A DNA stretch of 64,000 nt. Source: Sabethes cyaneus. Lineage: Eukaryota; Arthropoda; Insecta; Diptera; Culicidae. The translations under genes and the position numbers were made by a program. This document shows, piece after piece, positions 34,410 through 46,871 of this stretch. Position 1 is the stretch's first letter. Each line of letters begins with the position of its first letter. The notes beneath the pieces are model-generated. The model made no database searches. It saw only the letters and a list, made by a program, of their open reading frames with translations, and was not told where the DNA came from. Location: NCBI RefSeq assembly GCF_943734655.1, contig NC_071354.1:157377142-157441141 (forward strand), in the 5' to 3' direction.

Positions 34410-34636
34410 CTAGAGAGCTGCAGCAGTTAGCCAAAGGCAAAGCAGTTAACCGTCTTATCCTCGCAGAACTATTAAAAGTACGGAGAGAACGGCTGTATTG
34501 TGCAATCCATCAGGTTGAACTAAATGTATGGATTGAGGAGGAACTACCCATGAACTGTTTGGAAGGTCTTATAATCCCTATTTACAAAAAGGATCATCGA
34601 CTCGGATACAGCAATTGCCGGGGTATTCATTTCATT
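34410..34636 (+). pseudogene. LINE reverse transcriptase N-terminal fragment (outer element, left part)
   Basis: The plus strand encodes remnants of the RT N-terminal region: KGKAVNRLILAELLK, RERLYCAIHQVELNVWIEEE, LEGLIIPIYKKDHRLGYSN and CRGIHF, matching the usual order AELLK, IWxxEELP, GxIxPIYKKG, NYRGI. It stops abruptly at about 34636 where the minus-strand LINE begins. Related RT sequence in the same orientation resumes at about 37635 with the next conserved block (EGSSMTGPVFTLRQI), suggesting that these are the two halves of one older element split by the minus-strand LINE. About 40 residues between the blocks are missing. Confidence 0.75.
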
Positions 34637-34639
34637 TGC

Positions 34640-37630
34640 AGTTTATTTAGTTGGTCTAACGTCTTATGACTAGCATAATTTCTCCATCTCATTCGGTCTA
34701 TAGCAGCAGATCTTCAGTTCTGCGGGCAACCAGTGCCTCCTGGTCCTGCAACCTCACTCGCTGTGCCCCTCTTCATCTGATTCCTTCCGCATTCTATGCA
34801 AAAACCATTTTTGCAGGGTAGTTGTCCGGCATTCTAGTAACATGTCCTGCCCAACGTATCCGTCCAGTTTTAACAACTTTCTGAATACTGGGTTCGCCGT
34901 AGCAGGATTCTACCGTGCTGTGCTAAAACTCTCAATTCTCGACGTTTTACTGGCAAAGCGCAGAAGACTAATCGATTTTCTCTTTCGCAGTCGGATGTTA
35001 CATTCTCCGACACGACGAATTTTGTTTACCTTTTGCAGTGCTTTGCTAGTATTCAGGCATCGTTCGGATGGAGAGGAAACTGTTGAACAGAAAACTGCCC
35101 AAGCGGGCCTTGCCACGCTCGGTCCCGTCCGCCAACATATACTTCGTTTAGACATATTTATCTTCAACCCAATCTTCTCTGTTTCGCGTTTTATTCTGGT
35201 ATACTGATTTTTCACCGCCTCAAATATTCTGCCGACAGCATTCACGTCATCAGCAAAGCAGATAAATTGAGTGGATTTATTGAAAATCGTGTCCCTTCAA
35301 GCGCAATGTTGAATACCAGGCAGGAAAGACCATCTCCTCGTCGAAGTCCTCTGCGAGATTCGAATGGATCCGACAATCCACCCGAGATTCTCACATTGAA
35401 CTGGATCCCATCGTAGCCTTGATAAGTCTAGTAAGCTTAGCCGGAAAGCCGTTTTCGTCCAAAATTTTCCATAGCTCTTGTCGGTTTACACTATCACATG
35501 CGGCTTTGAAATCAATGAACAGGTGATGCGTTGGGATTTGGAATTCGCAGCACTTCTGGAGGATCTACCGCAGGGTGAAGATTTGGTCCGTTGTAGACCG
35601 ACCCTCCATGAAGCCGGCCTGGTAACTTTCCACAAATCTATGGGCTATTGGCGATAGTCGATGGAAGATGACTTGGGAGAGCACTTTGTAGACGGCATTC
35701 GGGATAGTGATTGCTTGGTAGTTCTCACAATCCAGGTTATCGCTTTTCTTGTAGATAGGGCAAATAACCCCGTCTTTCCACTCCTTCGCTAGTTCTTCCA
35801 TATCCCAAATTTTAATAATCAGTTGATGCAGACAGTCGATCAGCTTGTCCGGGTCCGTTTTCATAAATTTTGCTCCAATGTCATCCTTTCCCACTGCTTT
35901 GTTGTTTTTCAGCCGCAGGATGGCTTCTTTAACTTCCCTAATCGACGAAGGTGGCACATCTTCGTTGCTTGCTACACCAATGAGGTCACTTTCTCCACTA
36001 TCATGGTCTTCCGCCTGTACACCATTCAGGTGTTCATCGTAGTGCTGCTTTTACCTTTCGATCACCGTAGGTCGTCAGTCAAGATCACGGCTTGAAAAGG
36101 GATCGCAAGTTGAATGTGACTGCCGTGAATGCGTATGCTACCCGTATTCAACCTGCGCTTTTTGAACGATCATTTGACTGTTTTTTGAATCCAGTCAATC
36201 TGCCGCTTGCGCTGCTGCCATCTTACAATTCATGCGGCATCTCAGCAAAAGCAAACAGTCGATCTCCCGTTTTGCTTTGCGCTTTGAGAATATAAACTGC
36301 AAATTGACTGGAAGCATACGGTGACGTATTTTTTCGTTTCTCTTTTTGTCTCCAAATCGGCGGCTCACAGTAATAGTTTGTCACTCGGAAGTCGGTCCGA
36401 CGCAAACAAAATATTCGTTTGTATTGGATGGAGTCCGACCGACTTCTTCCATGCACATGTAGTGGTTGTTTTTTTGTAGTATTGAATCATACGATTGTGC
36501 GGTTGCTTTTCGTTAGCGTGGTGAGTGCCAGTCATTTGACTGTTTTGCAGTCATTCGCTGCTCCAAACGGTAAAGGCAACTTGATTGAAATGAAAATGTT
36601 AAAAAGCTTTAGAACGCGTTCGTTCTACTGCGTGCAATCGGCATTTGACTGAGCAAACTGCCAGTTGTGTTATGCATAGCGTTCATATTCCACCACTAAA
36701 CGGACGGTGTGAACTTGAATGCGCGTTGGCGTGACTGCGGTAGAAAAAAAGGATCGGTCGAAGCCCTAGTCAAGATACCTCCACCTTTATCTCTGCACAT
36801 TTCGGCATGCGGTACAAAGCCTTTGCAAGATTCGTTGAGTCTCCGATAGAACTTCCGTGTGTCGCACTCCTTCTCCTCCTGGTGGCGCTTCTTCTTCTGG
36901 AAGAGTCGGTTTTGAAGTCTCCCCAACTGTTTGTATCGCTCCATATTTTGATGGGTGGCTCTACACAGCATTTGTACCCGCGCTGTGTTCTTCTCCTTTA
37001 ATATCTGCTGGCACTTCTCACCAAACCATTCGTTATGTCGATTCGGTGCCACATGGCCTAGGATGTTCTTCGCTACGTTGTTAATGGCTGTTTTCACGGT
37101 ATCCCAACAAGAGTGGCTTCATTCAGCTCATCCTCTTCCGGCAGCGCGGTTTCGGTCGATTTGTGATTCCGTCTGTTTGGGTAATCTACAGGTGTACACA
37201 TTATGCTGAAAGAAGGTACTACGTTTGGTCATGTTCTTTCCTCATCGTTCCTTTCCAGCATACCTCCTGCAGCGCTACGATGTCGAACTTGCGGCTCTTC
37301 ACTTCTTTAGAAAGCACGTGGGTTCTAAAGAAAAAGAAGGAAATGTAGAGACTGACAAATTCATGGTCCTAATTTCCAATCGTTAGTCCGTTTTCGACGC
37401 CTGGGTCTTTGCCGATTGTTCCGATTAGAGTTATTAATACTTACGTCGTTTATTGCTTTGGTTTTTTAGTGGTTCAGGCTTGCAAAGCCCGCAACCAACC
37501 CCACAGCTTCACCGAAGGGCCAACGTAGCTCGAATGAGTCCTCTATCTCTGTCAGCATACGACCTTGGTTTTCACTAAGGTATTTTATGCCCAGTGTGCA
37601 AGGCACCGATGCTACGCATTACCCAGCCGA
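34640..37630 (-). pseudogene. Near full-length LINE (endonuclease + RT), degenerate
   Basis: Read on the minus strand: a 5' region (GLVAGFASLNH, TKAINDVSINNSNRN, about 37500-37420), endonuclease start LTIGN and then RKFDIVALQEVCW (about 37310-37250, APE-type A-L-Q-E motif), and a gap where most of the endonuclease is lost. Then come the linker NEWFGEKCQQILKEKNTARV to MCRDKGGGILT (37035-36768), a nested 682-bp insertion, and RT IREVKEAILRLKNNKAVGKD, GVICPIYKKSDNLDCENYQA and YQAGFMEGRSTTDQIFTLR (35957-35565). Motif A and the palm motifs are frameshifted or poorly preserved. NAVGRIFEAVKNQYTRIKRE (35245 on) and the C-terminal tail (RWAGHVTRMPDNYP-like, about 34850) follow. Multiple stops and frameshifts; not functional. 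Clade not assigned with confidence. Confidence 0.85.
36086..36767. mobile_element. 682-bp insertion with 9-bp target duplication inside the LINE
   Basis: AGTCAAGAT at 36077-36085 is repeated exactly at 36768-36776. The LINE linker reads ...GGGILT up to one copy and resumes as DDLR... after the other, so the intervening sequence is a later insertion. The ends are only loosely inverted: CGGCTTGAAAAGGGATCG against AGGGCTTCGACCGATCC, with subterminal GAATGCG / GCGCATTC words. The interior repeats ATTTGACTG / CAGTCAAATG several times in both orientations. No transposase. A 9-bp TSD would fit a Mutator-like (MULE) or other 9-bp-class MITE. Confidence 0.78.
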
Positions 37631-37634
37631 GGGA

Positions 37635-38010
37635 AGCTCCATGACGGGCCCGGTGTTCACCTTGCGACAAATCTTTGATTAATTCCTGAAATTCAGCTTG
37701 CCGGCTTACCATTTGTTTATAGATTTCAAGGCGGTGTACGATTCAATTAGACGAAATGAGCCGTGACGCATTATACTTGGTGGTTTGTCAACAAAACTGA
37801 TTAGGCTGATACGTGCTACCTTTGATGGATCAAAATCATGCGTCAAAATAGCCGGTGAGACATCGGACTCCTTTGTGAAGTAAGATGATTTGAAGCAAGG
37901 TGACGGGCTATCGAGTTTGCTGTTCAACATTGCATTGGAGGTTGCTATTCGAAGGGTAGCAGAAAGCCCGACAGAAGCCGACGACTTCGAGGCAGACCCG
38001 TACGAGTGCT
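37635..38010 (+). pseudogene. LINE reverse transcriptase fragment (outer element, right part)
   Basis: Plus-strand reading: EGSSMTGPVFTLRQIFD, a stop, LPAYHLFIDFKAVYDSIRRN (RT motif A, catalytic Asp in F-I-D-F), LIRLIRATFDGSKSCVKIAG, ETSDSFVK, a stop, then DDLKQGDGLSSLLFNIALEV (the L-K-Q-G-D box and N-I-A-L-E) and AIRRVAESPT. This is the same broad LINE family as the minus-strand element. The catalytic FADD block is absent. It is interpreted as the continuation of 34410-34636. Confidence 0.85.
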
Positions 38011-38525
38011 GTTGATGAGGATGCTAGAACAGTGGGAGTTAGGGAACAGTGAGATCGACAAACGAGTAGACAGTTCATAAATTTGGCGCTTATTGGATAA
38101 GCGGATTGTTATTTTATTGTAAAGTATATTTTATTGTAGATTTATTCAATTATTAGCCGGAAAATGTCGCTGGTAATCGATTCATATAATGCTGATACGT
38201 TTAAATGCGCTTTGATAAGCTAAGCAGTGGGCAGACGGAGAGAATTTCTCATGGTTGCTTAGCCCTTTCCATTAAGTTTCGTGAGTTACCCACTAAACCT
38301 AAAGTTGTGATGATTTGGCGTATTCTTCATTCAGTACTGTATGTCTATAAATTTCTCTTAGTCACAATAGATTTAAACAGTAAAGAACATACATATGATA
38401 AATAAGGATGAGAGAAACAACGCTATAGAAAATGAGAGAAAGAAAGCGAAAAGCAATGAGAGATTGAATCAATCAGAGAGATAATGAGAAGTAGGTAAAA
38501 GAGAGTGGCAGAATTAGAGAGAAAG
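38011..38525. other. Spacer DNA, no gene recognised
   Basis: AT-rich sequence leading into the GA-rich microsatellite. From about 38405 it becomes GAGA-rich. No coding evidence. Confidence 0.45.
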
Positions 38526-38726
38526 AGGGAGAGGAAGAGGGAGAGGGAGAGGGAGAGGGAGAGGGAGAGGGAGAGGGAGAGGGAGAGGGAGAGGGAGAGG
38601 GAGAGGGAGAGGGAGAGGGAGAGGGAGAGGGAGAGGGAGAGGGAGAGGGAGAGGGAGAGGGAGAGGGAGAGGGAGAGGGAGAGGGAGAGGGAGAGGGAGA
38701 GGGAGAGGGAGAGGGAGAGGGAGAGA
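38526..38726 (+). repeat. GGGAGA hexanucleotide microsatellite, about 200 bp
   Basis: The unit GGGAGA is repeated about 33 times with only one early variant (GAGGAAGAGG at the left edge). Because the unit is six bases, all frames stay open (Arg-Glu on the plus strand; Ser-Leu or Ser-Pro on the minus strand), and these frames are artefacts. The purity suggests a young, length-polymorphic locus. Confidence 0.97.
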
Positions 38727-41700
38727 GAAAGTAACTTTTGATCCTTCTGTAATTGGCAGTAGCTGCCGAGAACAAACTCGAAACTTTCGGATATAAAGAG
38801 CACAATGAGAAAAGAGTTAATATTAGAGAAGTAGTTCTCTTTGATTTTTGATTGTTTTCTTTTTGTGCGGATCGATTTCTCAACTGCTGCAGTAATTCTG
38901 CTGAATTTGATGTAGCGAAAAGTTACACTTCGTGTACGATGAGTGAGAAAATAAGAAGTCTGCTTACTATAGTAATACTTCTTATAATTTAATGTATAAG
39001 AAATAACACTGTAGTGGCAAACAATTGTCTTGTTATGCATAGCGAAAAAATCTCATGCGTTTGATTTACGTCACCGCAACGACCCTGGTTGAACTATAAA
39101 TCCTTTGACGGGGGGCTGGGTGACCCCAATCACAAAGCAATATTTTCTTTTATTTCCTATCGCTAATTTTATGATCGCTGTTGTCGTTTGAATCTCGCGT
39201 AAATTGCGATAAAACCAACTGGGAACAAGCAAAGAAAGCAAGTCGAACATCTGCACACTTTGTAGCGGTAAGGATATAACAGATGGCTAGAGCGCCATTA
39301 TCATAAAGCCATTTCAACTCGAAAATGGCTTTTCTTAGAGCTGTGTCTCGTCGGTTTCCTTCGTCGTATGTATTTGACTACTGAAGTCACGGGGAAAATT
39401 TGCCTTACAGATAGCCATCAGTTTAGTATTCTGTGCCTACGCCATGCGGGCTAGGATTCTTTTTTTATGTTTTTATCTTTTTTTACGATCCGATTCCACA
39501 ATTTATATTGTCTTCCGGGATAGGAAAATAAATCGAATGTTTCAACCTCAACCCGAGCGTGCGGTTACAAATCCCGTCACGCTAGTCGCTCAATTTAACC
39601 GGTTTTATCGTTGTTGTTGGTAATTAAAAACTTCGAATACAGTTATTTTAATAATGTCGAGCTGTTATAACAAACGACGCCCTATAACTTGAAAACAGTT
39701 ACAAATTGCATTAGATACAGTCACTATATTCACAACCCAGTCACAACACAAGCTTGTTTTCCATAATTTAGATTAAATTAAGAGAAAGAAAACATTTTGA
39801 TTCTGCATTTATCATAAGCTTTGATTTAGTGTATCCTCAGTTCAATGAAATCGCAAACAAGACGTATTGTTTATTGTGACTACAAATGATTTTCAAATTT
39901 CAAATTCATTTCAAATGAAACGTTATTTTCATAATGGCTGAGGGACCTAAATGAGTAAATGTTTAAACCTATCAACTACCAATTTGTTTGATGAGTTTAG
40001 TGAATATCGAGCTTACCATCTATTAGCTTGTGAATCGCTTGCAGTATTCAGAAGATCCAATGGAAGCTCGGGCTTAACACAAATAAGCTTGCCTAGGTAG
40101 ATCTTTACAGATATGTCAAAGAAGCACTGGCAAGGATATTTCAATGGGATAAATCAAAGCTGCCGGATGCATCCGAATGGAGGAAATTGTCTGTTTCGTA
40201 GTAGAACAGGCTTAACGGCTGCAATTAATGTCGTAGACATCATCAAACATTGCTAGCGCAGCTGCAGCCAGCGTGCACTTGATAAAGAGTAAATTAGTTT
40301 CTTGTCGATGTTGAAAATTTCATTGCAGTTGCAGTGTTTTTCGGAGTCATTTTATCCACGATTGCTCGACTTCCTAAGCACAGATGATGCGCATGTCTGA
40401 CTATTTTGCTGTTACCATTAATGTTTTATTTTGCAAGATTTGAATTTTCTAGAATTTTTTTTGGTACAGTACATTTATGCAAAGAAAGAGAACAAATAGA
40501 GTGAGAGTGAACATTCGAATATGGCTTTCTTCGATATGGTCTAGCAAAAGAATCTAGGTTTTTGGCAATATGGCATAGTTAGGTAATCAAAAATGTGAAA
40601 AAATGCTTATCCCTTTCAACATATTTATTATAAAGGATGCAAAAACTCATGTTTTGTTTGTTTAGAAGAAAAAGAATTCTCCATTATTTCCATGCTTTTA
40701 CTTATTTTTCTTTTTGCTGTACACTTTCTTTGGTTATACACGTGTCAAAGTCGTGAAAGACGTTTTCTTATTCAAGATTTTATAGTGTAAACCTGTCTAA
40801 CGTAATCCTACGTCAACCATTTAGTCGTGTCGATATAACAACCCTTCTGGTTGTTAATGTTGATTTCGTGTTTGTTTTCTATTCTGATCTACAATCTTTC
40901 AAAAGTCATACAATTGAATGTAATATCCAGCAATTTTGTGACATAGCGATTCTAATAATCATGCAATTGCTAGAAAATCAAATTTGATGAAAATTGATAC
41001 TTTATTATGATTTTCTTTATCCCCTTTAACCTCGCGTCGCTATGTAGCAATAAGTATCAGAGGTACAATTCGGTTGATGATGACGTTGATTTTGTTCCTC
41101 ATAAGGAAAAATATGAGTTATAAAAAAGAAAACCGCCACTGAATTCAGCATCCGTCGTCATAACATTCAGGTACTTTCGTAAGTTGATTTGTGGGTTTCA
41201 GAGTCCGATGAAGATAGGTAGGTAGAAGCATTTTGAAGTATTCGGTTTACCGAAAAAGTCAGAAAGTAAATGAAAAATGAAATGATTAGTAAAGAGAGTT
41301 GAGAAAGGCAAATTGGAAATTGGTATAGATTTAATTAAGTACACTTAATATTATTTACTATTCGACTGTTGTTTATGATGGCATTCAAATCCTCTCTAAA
41401 TCGCTCTTACTTCGTATTGAAAATATTATTTAAAACTCCGATTCGCAGAAGCCACAGATAAATTTACCGTATAGTATCAAAAACCCTTTGTTTGGAAAAT
41501 TGCTACTGAAACGCTTGTGGTATGCTGATATTCCATTTCAATCGTATCTGATCCTATTGATTGCACCCCACCAGCTGGCGCAGCGTGAACTCGAAATAAT
41601 AAACTATAATTGTTCTTGAGAATAAATGCAGTAACCCAATGCAGTTTATTGAGTGCCCCGGTGCATTCCAATCTGGATTTGCTACTCAATATAATCATTC

Positions 41701-44700
41701 ATCGGAGCGTAATTTAATTACTGTTCTGAATCTAATAAAACAGGATAAATAATTGCACCGCGTATTGGTTGTCCGATTGATTCAGTTGTATTGCAGCGAT
41801 TGGAGCCTAAGCGTACAGTTGCGTACGGATTGGAATGTGAGGCTGTGTATCCCCGTTGTATTCCCCATTGAATTGAATGGTCTCGGAAACACTGGCCCGG
41901 CTAGGTGGTCATCTGAATTACCGGCCACATATCACGTGCCTTTGTTGGTAGAGTGTGATTTAATCCTAATCTAGTGGGGGAATTTCCATGGCGGCCCATG
42001 AACATTAATGTGGGATTTTAATTATTTGTTGTAGCTCATGCAATGATTGCAGTATTCCGAATGATCGTTTGTTTCTCGATTATACTGCACTAAATTGAGC
42101 ATCGCAATCCAAAGGCTCTCAGGAATACTAAGAGGAAAACGTGTAATAAGCTTTGTTCAAGGAAACTGTTTACCACTTGGAACAGAATGGAGGGTATATA
42201 ATGCTACGCAATCATCGCACACTAGCTAGGAATATTTTCACTTTCTGTAGTGCTCTGAAGCTGTACTATTCATTATCATTAATTATTCGCGTTTTCCCAA
42301 ATCAATCTTCGGTGCACTTTGTATCAGCCCCATTTCAATGCATCCTTTTGGTTGAAAGTGCACACTGGATGCTGTGATGAACATCGCATCCAATGCAATG
42401 CAGAGTTCGACTTGCGGTTTTGTCGGTTTATATTTATTGGAGCATGATGATGTTTTATAACTCCAGTCTTTCTCTTTTAGTATCAGCCTTTCGTTGTTCG
42501 GATCCTGCTCGTCGGTAGCAACATTGTGTAGACTTTCGCCATCGCCTGTATGAAATGACTCGCTTTTCCGACGCTTTTAAAACTCGGTACTTGCAACATT
42601 CGGTAGGGTAGCCAATATTTAAATGACGGAAAATGTCAATATTTTTCCGTTGGGATTAATGGTTTGTGGAACATTTCCTTCGCAGCCATTGTGGTTGCAG
42701 GAAATAGGTAAAACCGTCCTCCAACGGAAAAATATCATTCCGTCACGCGTTATGTTATGACCACTCTGTTTTCAGCTGGCGTCAACTCGCTGATGAAAAT
42801 ACCATCTGCGTTGCTTTCCGATGATGATTCGGTGAGTGATAAATTGAACGATGCCTGTTTCGACCATATGGATATGAACCTTTATGAATTGTTTAGCCAT
42901 GCAAATGCAGGTAGAACAGAAATTATGATTTAGCAGAAGCGTTGAATTTTATAACTGCTCCTATGACTTTATAGCATTAGTTTGGATTTTTATTATAAAA
43001 CCGTATTGTTACCATACAGATAACAGATGAAATGATTGCGAGTATAACTCATGGTACGCAATAGAATCGATATTTTCAATTGAAATTGAATTTAAATATA
43101 AAACCGACGTTGTTCAAATATTGTGACTTTGATAATAATTCAAGTTAGTATTTTTTGAAGAATAATTTTGGAAGCACAAGTGGATTAAAATTTGGGATTT
43201 GGGAGCATTGAACACATGCAAACATGTACAACATACAAAGACAGACTTTACTTGATTGGTCGAATTCAGTTGAAGGGGTTGAATTGCACTTTTCGATAGT
43301 CGAAACTCTATTTTCTATTTGTGTACTTTTGTTGCTGCATAACGAAGGTAAAAGGAATGTGTGTAGATTGAAATCCGACCATGCCCTACAACTTTAGTAC
43401 CACTTCGCTTTATGCTCAACAACAGCGTATCAAGAGAAATATTTCTCTTCCGCACATCCGAGAGTCATTTGATGCCTGTAGGGATACCTATATCCTCCAG
43501 AGCGGAAATACATTCGCTGATTGTTTAGTAGGTACAATGACGGCATCTAAACAAGGGTTAGGGGAATTTGCTCAATGCTGCGTATGTTGCGCACGATGCT
43601 CCGGTTGCTGACCAGGCGGCATTTGTGATGAAATATGATGATCACGGTTTAACATCGTGTCACTCGAGAACGGAGTCTGTTGCTACCAGTCATTTCATAT
43701 TCATATTCATATTCATACAAGGATAAAGCTTCTAACTTTTGTTTCTTTCTCCACAAAGAAACCCAAAAAACCTCTTGAAGAACACCTAACCAACGTACAA
43801 TCGTCTCCCACATGTATGTTCCCTACAGGATGCGGATATAGACTCAAACTATTATCTAGTATCAGTAAATGTGCGCTCAAAACTATCAACGGTATACCGA
43901 CGGCTGTTCTTTATGCCTAAAAAATCAGAAAGGTTGTATTCCAGACACAACCGCGTAGCTGGCGTAGAACTACGTTAGGCGGGTTTTTACGAAGAAACTT
44001 TGACTTGTCTTTCACACCATATTGACATATGTGTGGCGTAAAATAGCGTTAATTAAATAATAGTGCTAAATAATGCCAAAAACAAATATTTTTACCAGTG
44101 CCAGAATCGGAGTACAACCTGAATGTGTTGATTGGGTTACGACTGCACGTCAGCTGATTCGATAATTGGGCCGACTGACAGTTGTTTGAAATTTTTAAAC
44201 TCAAAAGTTCAATAGAATTTAACATTCACGTTGGAGCATGGCCCAACTAACGAACACCCAATTAACTAACCGTATCTCCCTCACGCACCCAGCTGTTAAC
44301 AAAATTCTCTCGTTAATATGAAACACTATTCATATTGTATAAGTATTTTGATGATATCAAAAAATTGTTATGTTAAAATGGCTTGACTGTGCTACAGGTT
44401 GAGAAATCCAAATTTTTACAAGTTGATAATTTTTCAGATCGTTTTATTCATTTTAATGATTGAAGGCTACTAAGTATGTTAAAGTTATTTGCAAAATGCG
44501 TTGTAACTTACTGTCGTCTATTGAATTGACGGTCAAAAAAACATTAGCACCACTACGGATCCCTTCTGCCTTGTCTTTTCCATCATTTTCGAAAGAAATT
44601 AATGCTTGACTATTGAATAGTAAAGAATTGCAGGCAACTAGCTGACGCAAAGTAGCAATTGAAACATTCAAAACTATTCTCGGATAAAAGAATTGCTGAT

Positions 44701-45184
44701 TTTCCATACTTTGAGAATTGCTGCGTTACTTCACATGCACAAATATCCCTTTAGCGGTGTTTCCTAGTAAGACAACAGTTCCGAAAAAATTCATGCAGTA
44801 CCTATTCGCGACTGCGAAAGCTAAAGGTATTTTTAATCCTGTTCGTACTTATACGAAAACCCATTGTCAAAACTTGCGTGAAAACAAAAGCAAAAATACT
44901 TCCTTCACTTTTTTCTCACGCAAAAACCAAACAAATATTAGCAACTTTGTAGTCGCGAATGTGAATACAATCTGGCAAAAGGAAAGCATTGCTGCTCACT
45001 TTTCTGTGACATTTCACCTTCAGGACATCAATTTGGACTAGATTCAATGTTTAAAAATAAAATAGGTTGAAAGGAAGGGATGGTTTTATGCTTTGATAAA
45101 ATTGTTTACTTTCAAGACATCAAACTAGACTAGGTTTGTCGCAGTCCCAAGAAATTTTTTAAGGGCGAGAGGACTTTTCACTCT
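38727..45184. other. Spacer DNA, no gene recognised
   Basis: About 6.4 kb, the longest stretch here without TE remnants that I can name. Noted inside: an inverted repeat with arms of about 25 bp at 42625-42652 and 42721-42744 (GACGGAA...TTTTTCCGTTGG), and a short CATATT array at about 43695-43720. There are two unrecognised open frames, 43381-43611 and 43657-43920, lacking motifs. Some of this could be single-copy host sequence, intronic or intergenic, but I see no exon evidence. Confidence 0.4.
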
Positions 45185-45365
45185 TTCCAGCATACTTCCC
45201 AAGCACAGATATCAAATTAGTATAAGTCTAAACGTCGTAAAGAGTTTTCGACCTATTGGGATGAGGGGGTTTGCTGCTTTTTTCTTAATGGTTCTTTCGT
45301 CTCTGCCTGTGGAGTAAGGTGATCACATAGAAAATGTATGGTATAATTTGACCTTGAAACTGTTC
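45185..45365 (-). repeat. Dispersed repeat R3, copy 2
   Basis: Reverse complement of 19690-19850, with longer sequence between CACAGGCAG and the GGTCGAA block. Non-coding. Confidence 0.6.
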
Positions 45366-46825
45366 GGTAATTTTTACTAATTAGTGATTGAAAAAGAATG
45401 TTACAATAGAAATCACATAATTGCTACATTTTTTATGAATCGATCGGTATCTAAACTATGAAAATCCATTCATAATTGGCAGAGCTATTAGCGTTCAAAA
45501 TCTTTCATTCTTTCGTGACGCTGCACTATGGTCCAGAAAGCGATTTTAGACGGACAAAAATGATTGCGCCTTAACGGGATATTCTAGCTCAATGAAGTCT
45601 TCGGCAACTTTTTGATTGAAAACATGACGCATCTTTTGAAAGGATCGTCCAATGTCCAGATGATAACGTAACAACAATTCAAGTAATAATTTTTTAAATA
45701 AGTTTGTTTTTCATTTTTTAGTTTCAAAACATTAAAGATAGATTAATTTCACGTAACTTTTCTAAACATTTCAAATTTCTAACTCTTACGTATTGTCAGC
45801 AGTGGACCTTTGTTTATGGACGACCCGTAAAATCATATTTCCTCTTATAACTCATTTATCTCAAAGATAGCTCAATATGATGTTCTACAAAAATTTGTAT
45901 ACGTAAGAGAAGAATATTTTTGCAGAAGACTATTTTGCTTTATCTTTATGAGTAAATAAGTTATAGCCGAATTCAGGTTAAAAACAGACCAATTTTACTA
46001 AAGCATAACTCAAAAAGCGGCAAACGGATCTTGATGAAACTTTGGCGATTTAATACACACATATGCATAAAGTTTTTAGCAAAAAATGGTGAAGGTGTTA
46101 TTTTTTTAAAAAAAGATAAAATTCTTTGAACTTTATGATTTACTGTAGCTAAAGTTCTCGTTTTATCCATCCCTAACTGCCCAGGCAATTGAACAACCTG
46201 CCAGCTAGGTGCTTCGAATCTCAAAGACGGGTGGGCAGCACACACAAACAATGATCCTAGTGAGAAATTGTATTTTTGAAGGCCAATAGAACCGCCGAAA
46301 ATGACTAATTCTCGACAGAGTTCTACAAACATGATAAGAAACAACTTGTAGATGTGCTTTATTGTATAATTTTCAGGATTCGGGAGGAAGATAAACTGGT
46401 AGAGTGGTAGACTAGTCCGTGAGTTCTGTGAAACAAAAGAACAAGAAGAAACCGTGGGCCAAAATCCAGGAAGTAAGATGCGCTATTGCTGTTAATACAC
46501 ATTGAAACTCTGAAACAACTAGCAGTCAAGTCTAACTCCTAAATAAATATCTAATCTGGTTGACCCGCTTAAGCAGGTGTCAGAAAATTGACTAAGCAAA
46601 CAAGGTCGGTTTCTGTCTGTGGCGAAAGGTTATCATATAGCGTTTGTTGATGCTGAGCGTCCAAAAATTCCGCGAGCACCAACTCAGCATACCTTCTAGA
46701 CTTAGTTGCAAGCCGTCAAAATCATTGGTATTATTGATATATTTTGACGTCGTCGGCGTGATACAAGCGGTATCCAGATGGCAATATGACAGTAAGCAAA
46801 GCCATGGGTATAAACGTCCTTAAGA
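45366..46825. other. Spacer DNA, no gene recognised
   Basis: AT-rich. The 123-codon minus-strand frame at 45973-46344 has no domain that I recognise. The segment 45540-46160, with phrases like CTTATAACTCATTTATCTC and AAGCATAACTCAAAAAGCGG, has the texture of an interspersed repeat, but no second copy occurs in this window. Confidence 0.4.
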
Positions 46826-46871
46826 ACTTGACCCTTCTTTATCGACAGACTTTGCAACCGGTTATTAGAGT

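Noticed and set aside
38505..38883. Long open frames of Arg-Glu, Ser-Leu or Ser-Pro repeats
   Set aside because: They are produced by the six-base microsatellite on both strands and have no independent coding support.
43381..43920. Two neighbouring open frames (76 and 87 codons), one cysteine-rich at its end
   Set aside because: There is no signal peptide, conserved spacing or family resemblance, and a short CATATT repeat forms part of the second frame.
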